Shown: positions 1-7,413 of the stretch, piece by piece | How positions within the stretch are numbered: position 1 is the stretch's first letter | Layout: every line of letters begins with the position of its first letter | Assembly (NCBI GenBank): GCA_030705745.1 | Contig: JAUZPT010000002.1 | Location: 1 to 27,311 of the forward strand | Length of the DNA stretch: 27,311 nt | From: Bacillota bacterium | GTDB taxonomy: Bacteria; Bacillota; Bacilli; Bacillales; Cytobacillaceae | Direction of reading: 5' to 3' | Notes under the pieces: generated by a model | What the model was told of the DNA's origin: nothing | The model's input: only the letters and a program-made list of their open reading frames with translations | Database searches by the model: none | Program-made: the position numbers and the translations under genes

Positions 1-94
1 CCACCAACGGTGAATTGTTCACACTATCCTTATCCAAGATAGCGATAATATCTCTTGCCTGAATGATCATTTCTTCACCTAAATGGATATACAT
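1..94 (-). CDS. remB: RemB (YaaB) family protein, N-terminal part
   Basis: Only the first 31 codons lie in the window; the gene runs off the left edge. The start (ATG at 94-92) follows a GGTGG ribosome site and lies 9 bases after the recF stop. The product begins MYIHLGEEMIIQARDIIAIL, which resembles B. subtilis RemB (YaaB), a small regulator of extracellular-matrix genes. The position between recF and the expected gyrB is the Bacillus arrangement, so the identification rests on both sequence and synteny. Function in this organism is inferred from family. Confidence 0.8.
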   Translation of the reverse strand, partial: MYIHLGEEMIIQARDIIAILDKDSVNNSPLV

Positions 95-103
95 TGTTCC
101 ATC

Positions 104-1222
104 TCAACCACCTTTCAGGATTGTGCCTGAATTCACTTGATAGGTCGATGCATCCTTCAATGTTTGATGATCAATGCCATTAATGCTCGTCGTTGTTACA
201 AAGGTCTGTACTTTACCCTGGATTGTATTTAATAAGTGGGATTGGCGATAATCATCCAATTCCGATAAAACATCATCCAAAAGCAATATAGGGTACTCCC
301 CAATTTCCGAATGAATTAGTTCAATTTCGGCAAGCTTAACGGACAGGGCTGTCGTTCTTTGCTGTCCTTGGGATCCGAACGTTTGCACATCACGGCCATT
401 TACATAAAAGACCAAGTCATCACGATGGGGTCCAAACATCGTAATGCCCCGTTCCATTTCGCGCTTTTTTGTTTTTTCGAATTTTTCTTCAAAGCATTTT
501 ATCATTTTCGACAAATCCTGTTCTTCTGATACGTCAACAGAGGGTTTATAGGAGATTTTCAACGTTTCCAGCCCTCTTGAAATACCCTCGTGGATAGGCT
601 GGGCCCAATTCTCCAAGAGGCGAAGAAATTCAAATCGTTTTTTCGTAACTTTTACGGCCGCTTGAATAAACTGTTCTGTTAGGATTTCAAGCATGACCGG
701 ATCATTTTTTTTATTGATCTGCATCATTTTCAAGTAATGGTTCCTCTGCAGGAGTATTTTTTGATATTGGCTCATATCATGTAAATAAACTGCAGAAACC
801 TGGCCGATCTCCATGTCGATAAAGCGCCTTCTTACTTGAGGGCTGCCCTTTACGAGATGTAGGTCTTCGGGAGCAAACATAACAACATTCATATTGCCTA
901 TGTATTGGCTCAATTTTTGCTGTTCAATATGATTGCATTTCGCTTTTTTTCCTTTTTTTGAAATAACTAACTGCATTGGGATCGAACCGCGCTGTTTTTG
1001 TATCCTGCCTTCTATTTTAGCATAGTCTTCGTCCCAGCGAATAAGTTCTTTATCATTTGAAGTCCGATGCGATTTTGCCATGGCAAGCACATAAATCGAT
1101 TCCATTACGTTTGTTTTTCCTTGGGCATTTTCGCCTAAAAAAACATTGACGTTATTATCAAACTCCAGGTTTAGCTCTTCATAATTGCGATAATTTCGTA
1201 ACGATAACTGCTCGATATACAT
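104..1222 (-). CDS. recF: DNA repair and recombination protein RecF
   Basis: RecF is an SMC/ABC-like ATPase that helps load RecA at gapped DNA and stalled forks in the RecFOR pathway. The 372-residue product has a Walker A motif GENAQGKTN (about residues 30-38), an ABC signature region ([14 protein letters not shown], near 283) and a Walker B/D-loop ([13 protein letters not shown], near 315). Length is close to B. subtilis RecF (about 370). The ATG is preceded by AAAGGATG. It lies 17 bases after yaaA and 9 before remB, so it is probably co-transcribed with both. Confidence 0.97.
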   Translation of the reverse strand: MYIEQLSLRNYRNYEELNLEFDNNVNVFLGENAQGKTNVMESIYVLAMAKSHRTSNDKELIRWDEDYAKIEGRIQKQRGSIPMQLVISKKGKKAKCNHIEQQKLSQYIGNMNVVMFAPEDLHLVKGSPQVRRRFIDMEIGQVSAVYLHDMSQYQKILLQRNHYLKMMQINKKNDPVMLEILTEQFIQAAVKVTKKRFEFLRLLENWAQPIHEGISRGLETLKISYKPSVDVSEEQDLSKMIKCFEEKFEKTKKREMERGITMFGPHRDDLVFYVNGRDVQTFGSQGQQRTTALSVKLAEIELIHSEIGEYPILLLDDVLSELDDYRQSHLLNTIQGKVQTFVTTTSINGIDHQTLKDASTYQVNSGTILKGG

Positions 1223-1239
1223 AAAGTGACATCCTTTAG

Positions 1240-1455
1240 CTATTGGATAATCGAAAATTCCCCAAAATCCTTTATGCGGATTTTGTCTCCGTTCCGAAGC
1301 TTTCTGCCTCTTCGTTGATCTTGTTCATCGTTGACGAAAATTTCATATTCGCTCAAGAACCACTTCGCCATTCCGCCCGTTTGAATAAGATCCGCCACTT
1401 TAAGAAATTGTCCCAGTGTAATATATTCGGTTTCGATTTTGATTTGAGTAGGCAT
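1240..1455 (-). CDS. yaaA: S4-domain RNA-binding protein YaaA
   Basis: A 71-residue protein made up almost entirely of one S4 RNA-binding fold: [20 protein letters not shown], then a basic turn [12 protein letters not shown]. It is the standard small gene between dnaN and recF in Bacillus, where it has been linked to ribosome assembly. The start is ATG after GAGTGAAAAG. The gap to dnaN is 139 bases and holds the dnaN terminator, so yaaA-recF-remB may have its own promoter. I could not pick one out with confidence. Confidence 0.93.
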   Translation of the reverse strand: MPTQIKIETEYITLGQFLKVADLIQTGGMAKWFLSEYEIFVNDEQDQRRGRKLRNGDKIRIKDFGEFSIIQ

Positions 1456-1560
1456 CTTTTCACTCTTTCATGAAAGTTTCTAATACTTTATTTTACTAAA
1501 AAAATACACATTACACAAAGAAAAGAAGAAATTTATCCATAAGATAATCCTAAAGAAGGA

Positions 1561-1585
1561 AAAGCCCCCGGAAACCGGCGGCTTT
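1561..1585 (-). terminator. Rho-independent terminator after dnaN
   Basis: On the minus strand AAAGCC-G-CCGG, loop TTT, CCGG-G-GGCTTT forms a GC-rich stem with a single mismatch, ending in a short pyrimidine run. It begins 10 bases after the dnaN stop codon. Confidence 0.75.
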
Positions 1586-1594
1586 TATTGATAA

Positions 1595-2728
1595 TTAATA
1601 AGTTCTTACAGGTAAAATAAGCTGCAAGGTTGTTTCATCATGCAAAGGACGGATGACGAATGGTCGCATCGCTCCTGTAAAACTTATCATAATTTCGGTG
1701 CCTTCAAGCGCTTTAAGAGCATCCATCATGTACTTGGCGCTGAAAGAAATTTTCAATTCTTCGCCTTCGATTGAACTGCTTTGAACCTCTTCCACGACAT
1801 TCCCGATTTCAGGTGTATTAGAAGAAATTTCTACACCGCCCTCAATAGTTGCAAATTTGACGACGTTATTTCTTCCTTCACGTGCCAGCAAAGAAGCGCG
1901 ATCAATCGCTTGAAGGAAGTTTTTCGTTTTAACCGTTATATCAGTTTTGCTTTCATTCGGAATGAGCCTGGATGTGTCTGGATAATTCCCTTCCAACAAT
2001 CTGGAGAAGAAAAGCAAATCCTTCGCTTTAAACAGCACTTGGTTTTCGGTAATGACGATATCAACCGATTCATTGCTGTCATCGATAATTTTGCTTAACT
2101 CATTAAGGCTTTTCCCAGGAATCACCACATTGTAATGGTCTTCCGTCGCCGTCTCGATTCTCGCTTTTCTTAAAGCCAGGCGGTGGCTGTCTGTTGCAAT
2201 ACAGATTAATTCGTTACTTTCAAGCTTCCAGTTTACACCTGTCAAGATTGGGCGTGTTTCTGAGGTGGACACTGCAAAAACAGTTTGTCGAATCAGTGCT
2301 TTTAACAAATCGGTTGAAATGCTGAATTTATTATTTTCTTCAATTTGTGGCAGATGAGGATATTCTTCTGCATCCAGGCCATTCAGATTAAATTCTGATT
2401 TCCCCGAACGAATGATGGTTTGTAGGTGATTTTGAACCTCAATTTCAACAGAATCCGTAGGCAATTTCTTTACGATTTCGCTAAAAAACTTTGCCTGTAG
2501 AACGATGGCTCCTGTTTGTTTAATTTCAACTATTTCATTTCCCGCTTCTTCTTTCGGAATGAACGATTCGATAGAAATATCGGAGTCACTGCCTGTCAAT
2601 GTTACGCCTTCGTTTGTCGCAACAATTTTAATGCCGGTTAATATGGGGATGGTGGTTCGGCTTGTTACTGCTTTTAAAACATCTTGAACACTTTGAACGA
2701 GTCGATCCCGCTGAATGATAAATTTCAT
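1595..2728 (-). CDS. dnaN: DNA polymerase III beta subunit (sliding clamp)
   Basis: DnaN is the ring-shaped clamp that tethers DNA polymerase III and other enzymes to DNA. From the chosen start the protein is 377 residues (MKFIIQRDRLVQSVQDVLKA) and aligns by eye over its full length with B. subtilis DnaN, ending QLILPVRTY. An in-frame ATG at 2752 would add 8 residues with no family counterpart; GGAGG precedes the ATG at 2728, so 2728 is chosen. It lies downstream of dnaA across a 185-base gap that is itself the unwinding part of oriC, so a dnaA-dnaN transcript would cross the origin. Confidence 0.97.
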   Translation of the reverse strand: MKFIIQRDRLVQSVQDVLKAVTSRTTIPILTGIKIVATNEGVTLTGSDSDISIESFIPKEEAGNEIVEIKQTGAIVLQAKFFSEIVKKLPTDSVEIEVQNHLQTIIRSGKSEFNLNGLDAEEYPHLPQIEENNKFSISTDLLKALIRQTVFAVSTSETRPILTGVNWKLESNELICIATDSHRLALRKARIETATEDHYNVVIPGKSLNELSKIIDDSNESVDIVITENQVLFKAKDLLFFSRLLEGNYPDTSRLIPNESKTDITVKTKNFLQAIDRASLLAREGRNNVVKFATIEGGVEISSNTPEIGNVVEEVQSSSIEGEELKISFSAKYMMDALKALEGTEIMISFTGAMRPFVIRPLHDETTLQLILPVRTY

Positions 2729-2793
2729 GGATATAGCCTCCGTTTTCAGCATATTTTTTTTCCTAATGCATATACTAATTTGTTTTTAAAAAA

Positions 2794-2812
2794 ATAGTAG
2801 AAGTACTAGTAG
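2794..2812 (-). other. DnaA-trio repeat at the start of the DNA unwinding element
   Basis: On the minus strand CTACTAGTACTTCTACTAT reads as consecutive triplets close to the TAG/TAC-type trios that guide DnaA onto single-stranded DNA in B. subtilis. It is followed by TTTTTTTAAAAA. A GC-rich patch separates it from the nearest exact DnaA box (2825-2833). Confidence 0.8.
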
Positions 2813-2851
2813 GGCCTGTGATTATGTGGATAACCCGTTTTTTGAAAGGAA

Positions 2852-2883
2852 ACACAGTCTATCCACATGTGGATAGACTGTGT
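2852..2883. repeat. 32-bp perfect palindrome holding two DnaA boxes
   Basis: The arm ACACAGTCTATCCACA (2852-2867) is followed directly by its exact reverse complement (2868-2883), with no spacer. The centre is two CTATCCACA DnaA boxes facing each other. It starts 31 bases after the dnaA stop codon. No T-run follows on either strand, so it does not look like an ordinary terminator. Confidence 0.9.
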
Positions 2884-2913
2884 GTAATCATGCGTAGGTT
2901 ATTCACAATTATA

Positions 2914-4260
2914 TTAAACTTTCAACAGTTCATTCAGCGCCTTCATTTGTTTTTGAAAAGCGGAATCGGTTTGAAGAAGCTTTGAAATCTTTTCATGAGC
3001 ATGGATAACAGTAGTGTGATCTCTGCCGCCAAATTCTTCACCAATTTTCGGCAAAGAATAATCGGTTAGCTCTCTTGATAAATACATGGCAATTTGACGT
3101 GGAAAAGCGACTGATTTTGTCCTTTTTTTCGCCTTGAAGTCCTCGAGTTTAATGCTGTAGTGCTCTCCAACCACTTTTTGTATTTCCAAAATGGTGATTA
3201 CCTTTGGTTTCGAACTTGGGATGATATCTCTCAATGCTTCAGCAGCAAGATCAGCATTGATATCTTTATTAATTAAAGAAGAATATGCGACAACCCGAAT
3301 CAGCGCGCCTTCTAGTTCCCGGATATTGGAATCGATTTGATTTGCGATATAGAGCATGACTTCATTTGGAATATCCAAACCTTCCGCTTTTGCCTTTTTG
3401 CGAAGGATGGCAATCCTCGTTTCCAAATCAGGCGGAGTAATATCGGTAATGAGGCCCCACTCAAAGCGGGAGCGCAAACGATCTTCCAACGTAGGTATTT
3501 CCCTTGGGGGACGATCGCTGGATATAATGATCTGTTTGCTTTCTTCGTGAAGCGTATTAAAAGTATGGAAAAATTCTTCCTGTGTTGATTCTTTGCCTGC
3601 CAGGAATTGAATGTCATCGATCAGCAATACGTCAACGCTTCGGTATTTATTGCGAAATTCAATCGCTTTATTATCGCGGATTGAATTAATGAACTCATTT
3701 GTGAATTTTTCTGAGGACAAATAAACCACTTTTGCTGAAGGGTTATGATCCAATACATAGTGTCCGATCGCATGCATTAAATGCGTTTTACCCAGTCCTA
3801 CTCCTCCATAAATAAATAAAGGGTTGTAAGCTTTAGCCGGGGCTTCGGCGACCGCAAGGGAAGCAGCATGAGCAAAGCGGTTCCCTGAACCAATAACAAA
3901 TGTATCAAACGTATATTTTGAATTTAAAATATGTTGAGGAAATTCATTAGGTTCATCTTCCTTTGTCGCCTTTTTTGGCGGTAGGGGAGGATCATTTTCT
4001 TCCTCAGTGGGATTCTGCGGAATGATAAATTTCACGGTTAGTTCCTCGCCCGTAATTTCATATAAAATTCCTGAAATCAGCTGGGAATAGCGTTCCTCCA
4101 GCCAATCCCGGGCAAAATCATTAGGTGCGGTGATGACCAGTGAATTTCCTTGTAGTGCATGGGCTTTTGTCGACTTTAACCAAGTATCAAAGCTCGGCTT
4201 ACTTATTTTTTTTTCAATATTGCCCAAAGCCGCGTTCCAAAGGTCCGCAATGTTTTCCAA
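2914..4260 (-). CDS. dnaA: Chromosomal replication initiator DnaA
   Basis: DnaA binds DnaA boxes at oriC, opens the duplex and helps load the replicative helicase. The 448-residue product has an N-terminal interaction domain (about 1-80), a Pro/Glu/Lys-rich linker (about 85-110), an AAA+ core with Walker [10 protein letters not shown] (near 150) and Walker [11 protein letters not shown] (near 210), and a C-terminal DNA-binding domain with the signature [15 protein letters not shown]. The start is TTG at 4260 with AAAGGAGG eight bases upstream. A nearby ATG (4267-4265) is out of frame. DnaA-box matches upstream suggest autoregulation, as known in the family. Confidence 0.98.
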   Translation of the reverse strand: MENIADLWNAALGNIEKKISKPSFDTWLKSTKAHALQGNSLVITAPNDFARDWLEERYSQLISGILYEITGEELTVKFIIPQNPTEEENDPPLPPKKATKEDEPNEFPQHILNSKYTFDTFVIGSGNRFAHAASLAVAEAPAKAYNPLFIYGGVGLGKTHLMHAIGHYVLDHNPSAKVVYLSSEKFTNEFINSIRDNKAIEFRNKYRSVDVLLIDDIQFLAGKESTQEEFFHTFNTLHEESKQIIISSDRPPREIPTLEDRLRSRFEWGLITDITPPDLETRIAILRKKAKAEGLDIPNEVMLYIANQIDSNIRELEGALIRVVAYSSLINKDINADLAAEALRDIIPSSKPKVITILEIQKVVGEHYSIKLEDFKAKKRTKSVAFPRQIAMYLSRELTDYSLPKIGEEFGGRDHTTVIHAHEKISKLLQTDSAFQKQMKALNELLKV

Positions 4261-4301
4261 TCGGCATCCCTCCTTTTTTCGTTTGTTCCGCGCGAAAACA
4301 T

Positions 4302-4326
4302 ATGGTTATACAAGTTGTACAACCAT
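4302..4326. promoter_or_regulatory. Imperfect dyad in the dnaA leader, possible operator
   Basis: ATGGTTATACAA, G, TTGTACAACCAT: 12-base arms around a single central base with one mispaired position. It lies 42-66 bases upstream of the dnaA start, between the likely promoter and the ribosome site. The binding factor, if any, is unknown. Confidence 0.45.
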
Positions 4327-4366
4327 TAATTTATATTTATACGAAACGGTGATTGTGGAAAAACAT

Positions 4367-4397
4367 ATAATAAGGAAGTATAATGGAGTTTCGACAA
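4367..4397 (-). promoter_or_regulatory. Possible sigma-A promoter of dnaA
   Basis: On the minus strand TTGTCG (4397-4392) and TATTAT (4372-4367) are 19 bases apart, longer than ideal. An alternative -10, TATACT (4382-4377), lies between them without a good -35. One-mismatch DnaA boxes at 4354-4362 and 4409-4417 flank the region. Confidence 0.35.
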
Positions 4398-4856
4398 TAT
4401 CCACTGCTTGTGGACAACGTTCTACATACTCCGTGAATAAACTGTCCACAAGATATCCACAGTCTGGGGATATCTTTTAAGGTCCCACCTAGTTATTAAG
4501 AGTGAAAACACAAGTATGATATCAAAAAAAATGAAGAGGCGCAATGCTTTTATCTAGTTTATCCACAAGTATAACAGATTGGGGGCAGAATTTGTCCACA
4601 ATATATTTTTTTGTGAGAAACTTGTCAATAAGTTGTGTGGATAATGAAAAATTTGTCGATTTTTTATCCACAGGCATTTTCGATGAACAATTGAATGGGA
4701 GTGTATTACCTGGCACGATAGCTCCACTTATTTTGGTTTAGGCACTAGCGGTTTATTCGTAAAAAATGACAGGATCGGGCATAGTCCCTTTCGATTATTT
4801 TTAGAGAAAAGAAAGAAATAAAAAAACAGTTCCTCGACTATTTCTAAGATGGGGAG

Positions 4857-4886
4857 TTGACAATTTGGTATATACATCACTATAAT
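4857..4886 (+). promoter_or_regulatory. Strong sigma-A promoter of rpmH
   Basis: TTGACA (4857-4862) and TATAAT (4881-4886) both match consensus, with an 18-base spacer. Transcription would begin near 4893, giving a leader of about 40 bases. Confidence 0.88.
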
Positions 4887-4932
4887 AATTAAGACTGTCT
4901 TTAACAGCTATTCCTCAGGGAGGTGTCATATA

Positions 4933-5067
4933 ATGAAAAGAACATATCAACCAAACAAACGTAAACACAGCAAAGTTCACGGTTTCCGTAGTCGTATGAG
5001 CACAGCAAACGGACGTAAAGTTCTAGCTCGCCGTCGTCAAAAAGGAAGAAAAGTATTATCAGCCTAG
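4933..5067 (+). CDS. rpmH: 50S ribosomal protein L34
   Basis: A 44-residue, very basic protein beginning [18 protein letters not shown] and ending KGRKVLSA, the standard L34 sequence and length. L34 is a small component of the large ribosomal subunit. GGGAGGTG lies 7 bases before the ATG, and a consensus promoter lies about 50 bases upstream. A terminator starts within the stop codon, so rpmH is largely a single-gene transcript here although rnpA follows 207 bases later. Confidence 0.98.
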   Translation: MKRTYQPNKRKHSKVHGFRSRMSTANGRKVLARRRQKGRKVLSA

Positions 5068-5096
5068 ACCACTGAAATGTCTCAGTGGTCTTTTTT
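5067..5096 (+). terminator. Rho-independent terminator after rpmH
   Basis: GACCACTGA (5067-5075), six-base loop, TCAGTGGTC (5082-5090), then six T. The stem begins on the last base of the stop codon. Confidence 0.9.
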
Positions 5097-5112
5097 CTAA
5101 CATTTTGTCAAG

Positions 5113-5138
5113 AAAAGCGTAGACGCTGGAGCTAGACA
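5113..5138. repeat. Short form of the intergenic repeat
   Basis: AAAAGCGTAGACGCTGGAGC followed by TAGACA. Its right part (GCTGGAGCTAGA) matches the right end of the long element at 17321-17557 (GCTGGAGCTGGA), and its left part (AAAAGCG) resembles that element's left end. It looks like the two ends joined without the middle. It lies in the rpmH-rnpA gap. Confidence 0.55.
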
Positions 5139-5274
5139 ATAGAGAAAGATCACTGAGCACGTTTTTTTTACTTTTGGGTAAAAAGCCGCTTCATCGTTTT
5201 TGTGGTGAACAAAAATGGTTATAGTAGAAGATATCATCTCTAATTTAGATCAAGCGGGACTATAGGTGAAAAAC

Positions 5275-5652
5275 ATGAAAAAAGAACTTCGAATTAAGAA
5301 AAATAAAGATTTCCAGGAAGCTTTTCAAAAAGGACGCTCATTTGCAAATAGGCAATTTGTTGTTTATGTGTTTGAAAAAGAGGACCTCCCTTTATTTAGG
5401 ATTGGTCTATCTGTGAGTAAAAAAGTTGGAAATGCGGTTACTAGAAATCAAATAAAAAGGTATGTTCGCCAATCCATATTCGAATTGAAAGACCAGCTTC
5501 TGCCTGGAAATGATTATGTGATCATTGCAAGAAAACCAGTAGCAGACATGGATTTTTTTGAGGTGAAAAAAAGCCTTTCCCATGTATTGAAGGTTGGTAA
5601 AGTTTTAAAAAAAGAAACGGTTGCCTATAATGAAAAAAGGACCTCCTTTTAG
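5275..5652 (+). CDS. rnpA: Ribonuclease P protein component
   Basis: RnpA is the basic protein partner of the RNase P RNA, which cuts the 5' leader from precursor tRNAs. The 125-residue product has the family core NRQFVVYV, then [23 protein letters not shown]; the usual RNRIKR motif reads RNQIKR here, a variation I believe is tolerated. The ATG at 5275 is preferred because AGGTG lies 6 bases upstream. The GTG at 5266 would overlap that ribosome site and has none of its own. The end of the gene forms the left arm of a long stem-loop (5621-5678). Confidence 0.95.
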   Translation: MKKELRIKKNKDFQEAFQKGRSFANRQFVVYVFEKEDLPLFRIGLSVSKKVGNAVTRNQIKRYVRQSIFELKDQLLPGNDYVIIARKPVADMDFFEVKKSLSHVLKVGKVLKKETVAYNEKRTSF

Positions 5653-5678
5653 CGGTCATCTTTTTCATTCATAGGCAA
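5621..5678 (+). terminator. Long stem-loop at the end of rnpA, possible terminator or processing site
   Basis: Three matched arm segments: TTGCCTAT (5621-5628) with ATAGGCAA (5671-5678), ATGAAAAA (5630-5637) with TTTTTCAT (5661-5668), and GACC (5640-5643) with GGTC (5654-5657). This gives 20 base pairs with small bulges and a 10-base loop. The left arm is rnpA coding sequence. No T-run follows, so the type is uncertain. Confidence 0.5.
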
Positions 5679-5785
5679 ATACATATAGAACAACGAAGAC
5701 AACTGACATAGACATTCTACTTCATGATCACCTGGATGAAAAAATTGCATAGGAGCCAAAAAGTCGAACAAGGAGGAAAAAACGG

Positions 5786-6565
5786 TTGAGAAAACGAATA
5801 GTATTATTGATCGGCCTCGTTTCGTTCGTGCTACTATTGTCAGGCTGCAATGAAATTATGCATCCGATTGCTCCGGAAAGCACAGGATTGTGGAATGTTT
5901 ACGTCGTAAATCCGTTATCCTGGCTGATTGTGAAATTTGCTCAACTTCTAGGTGGGGCATTTGGATTGTCGATCATCGTTGTCACCCTTTTAATCTGGCT
6001 TGCCATATTACCGCTTATGCTGAAACAAACAAGAAACTCGAAAGCTATGCAGGAATTGCAGCCGGAAATAAAGAAATTGAAAGAAATATACAGCACTAGA
6101 GATCAAAAGACGCAGCAACGGCTGCAACAGGAAACGATGGCCCTTTTTCAGCAGCATGGGGTTAATCCGATGGCGGGCTGCTTGCCACTAATGATTCAAA
6201 TGCCGATTTTAATCGGATTTTATCAGGCTATTTCCCGTACAGCGGCAATTGCAGGACAAAATTTTCTATGGTTTGATTTGGGATCACCCGATCCGCTTTA
6301 CATATTGCCTTTATTGGCAGGAGCAACAACGTTTATTCAGCAAAAAATGATGATGGGTGGCAGTGAAAACCAAAACCCACAAATGGCCATGATGCAGTGG
6401 ATGATGCCGGTCATGATTATTATTTTTGCTTTTAGATTTCCAGCGGCTCTTTCTTTATATTGGGTAGTAGGAAATCTTTTTATGATTGTTCAAACTTATT
6501 ACATTAAAGGGCCGGAACTGAATAAGGCATCAGCAACCGGCGAAGCGGGGGGAGCAAAAAAGTGA
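5786..6565 (+). CDS. spoIIIJ: Membrane protein insertase YidC1/SpoIIIJ
   Basis: SpoIIIJ is a YidC/Oxa1-family insertase in the cytoplasmic membrane, needed in B. subtilis for forespore sigma-G activation. The 259-residue product has a lipoprotein signal peptide with lipobox LLSGC (Cys21), then about five membrane segments and the cytoplasmic loop MKQ-type region ending KDQKTQQ-like sequence ([18 protein letters not shown]). The start is TTG, 9 bases after AGGAGG. It overlaps jag by 4 bases. The odd point is residue 71: [11 protein letters not shown] has Trp where B. subtilis SpoIIIJ has the groove Arg73 (TILIRLLILPL from memory). A single C-to-T change (CGG to TGG) would explain it. Confidence 0.96.
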   Translation: MRKRIVLLIGLVSFVLLLSGCNEIMHPIAPESTGLWNVYVVNPLSWLIVKFAQLLGGAFGLSIIVVTLLIWLAILPLMLKQTRNSKAMQELQPEIKKLKEIYSTRDQKTQQRLQQETMALFQQHGVNPMAGCLPLMIQMPILIGFYQAISRTAAIAGQNFLWFDLGSPDPLYILPLLAGATTFIQQKMMMGGSENQNPQMAMMQWMMPVMIIIFAFRFPAALSLYWVVGNLFMIVQTYYIKGPELNKASATGEAGGAKK

Positions 6566-7182
6566 AACAGGTAACTGCTACAGGACAAACGGTCGAAGAA
6601 GCAGTAGAATCAGCTTTAGCTCAATTAAAAACAACGAAAGACCGCACAGAAGTAGCTGTAGTTGATGAGGGGAAAAAAGGGCTTTTTGGCATTTTTGGAT
6701 CTAGACCTGCAATTGTGAAGGTCACGCTGAAAAATGATCCGATTGAAGAAACGAAGAATTTTTTAATGCAAGTAAGTGAAAAAATGGGTGCGCCCATTGA
6801 AATTGAAGTGAAGCGCGACGGAAAACACGTCCATTTTTTGCTTTCAGGGGAAAAAATTGCGTTATTGATCGGAAAAAGAGGGCAAACACTTAATTCGTTG
6901 CAATACTTAACACAATTAGTCATTAATCGCTTTTCTGACCAGTATTTAACGGTGCTACTTGATGCGGAAGATTATCGCAAAAGAAGAAATGATACTCTTG
7001 TCCAGCTTGCGCATCGACTTGCACAAAAAGCGGTAAAATCCGGCAAGGATGTAGCCCTTGAGCCGATGCCTTCCTACGAGCGAAAAGTCATTCATGCTGC
7101 GTTATTTGAAAACAAGCGGGTAAAAACTTTTTCAGATGGCGCCGAACCGCACCGTCACATCGTCATTTCTCCGAATCGATAA
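6562..7182 (+). CDS. jag: RNA-binding protein Jag (KhpB)
   Basis: Jag, also called KhpB, is the usual partner gene of spoIIIJ. The 206-residue protein has an N-terminal Jag domain (about 1-50, [13 protein letters not shown]...[11 protein letters not shown]), a KH RNA-binding domain with [14 protein letters not shown] (about 103-116), and a C-terminal R3H domain (from about residue 170, [11 protein letters not shown]...[12 protein letters not shown]). The start is GTG and the overlap with the spoIIIJ stop (GTGA) implies translational coupling. A terminator follows directly. In other Firmicutes it binds RNA and affects cell elongation; its role in sporulation is unclear. Confidence 0.96.
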   Translation: MKQVTATGQTVEEAVESALAQLKTTKDRTEVAVVDEGKKGLFGIFGSRPAIVKVTLKNDPIEETKNFLMQVSEKMGAPIEIEVKRDGKHVHFLLSGEKIALLIGKRGQTLNSLQYLTQLVINRFSDQYLTVLLDAEDYRKRRNDTLVQLAHRLAQKAVKSGKDVALEPMPSYERKVIHAALFENKRVKTFSDGAEPHRHIVISPNR

Positions 7183-7198
7183 AGAGGGATATTGGCAA

Positions 7199-7228
7199 AC
7201 ACCTTATCATTGGATAGGGTGTTTTTTT
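7199..7228 (+). terminator. Rho-independent terminator after jag
   Basis: ACACCTTATC (7199-7208), loop ATTG, GATAGGGTGT (7213-7222) with one G-T pair, then a run of T to 7228. Confidence 0.88.
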
Positions 7229-7404
7229 ATGGATCATAAAAGCATTGAACATAAATAGTTCTTGCCGTTTCAGGTGTAGAAGGAATGGGGATTCCGCTTT
7301 ATTGTTATTCACATGTGGATAAGATAAAATAAGATGTAGAAAGCGGAATGACTGTGGATAAATCGAAAGAACGTAAAGATAAGCTTTTTTCAAAGAAAGT
7401 GATA

Positions 7405-7413
7405 TGGTATTCT
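7405..7413 (+). promoter_or_regulatory. Possible extended -10 promoter of mnmE
   Basis: TGGTATTCT fits an extended -10 (TGN then TATTCT), but the -35 position is just a T-run (7385-7390). It lies about 45 bases downstream of the last DnaA box. Confidence 0.4.

Larger units (their letters stand above)
2729..2913. other. oriC part 2: dnaA-dnaN intergenic unwinding region
   Basis: This gap holds a TTATCCACA DnaA box on the minus strand (2825-2833), two back-to-back CTATCCACA boxes (2859-2867 plus, 2868-2876 minus) and a TTATTCACA box (2899-2907). Reading the minus strand from dnaA to dnaN, the order is boxes, a short GC-rich patch (near 2813-2817), a run of DnaA-trio-like triplets (2794-2812), then an AT-rich tract (about 2750-2793). 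That matches the basal unwinding layout described for B. subtilis. The role is inferred from this match. Confidence 0.88.
4261..4932. other. oriC part 1: dnaA-rpmH intergenic DnaA-box cluster
   Basis: This 672-base stretch has no credible gene. It contains three exact DnaA boxes (TTATCCACA at 4559-4567 plus, 4636-4644 minus, 4664-4672 plus). It also has one-mismatch boxes at 4354-4362 (minus), 4409-4417 (minus), 4453-4461 (plus) and 4592-4600 (plus). The position between divergent dnaA and rpmH is that of the upstream origin region in Bacillus, which binds DnaA and loops to the dnaA-dnaN unwinding region. The right end carries the rpmH promoter. About 4690-4850 shows no clear signal. Confidence 0.88.

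Noticed and set aside
2852..2883. The 32-bp palindrome as the dnaA terminator
   Set aside because: No T-run follows on the minus strand (TTCCTTTC), and its centre is two DnaA boxes within the origin.
4522..4741. Overlapping short open frames on both strands (about 64-65 codons) in the dnaA-rpmH gap
   Set aside because: They lie over the DnaA-box cluster, have no family resemblance that I recognise, and are best explained as chance frames in oriC.
5266..5274. GTG at 5266 as the rnpA start
   Set aside because: It is part of the AGGTG that serves the ATG at 5275, and it has no ribosome site of its own.
5452..5469. RNQIKR in RnpA (usual RNRIKR) as a defect
   Set aside because: This middle position varies in the family (for example Lys in staphylococcal RnpA, from memory), and the rest of the motif is intact.
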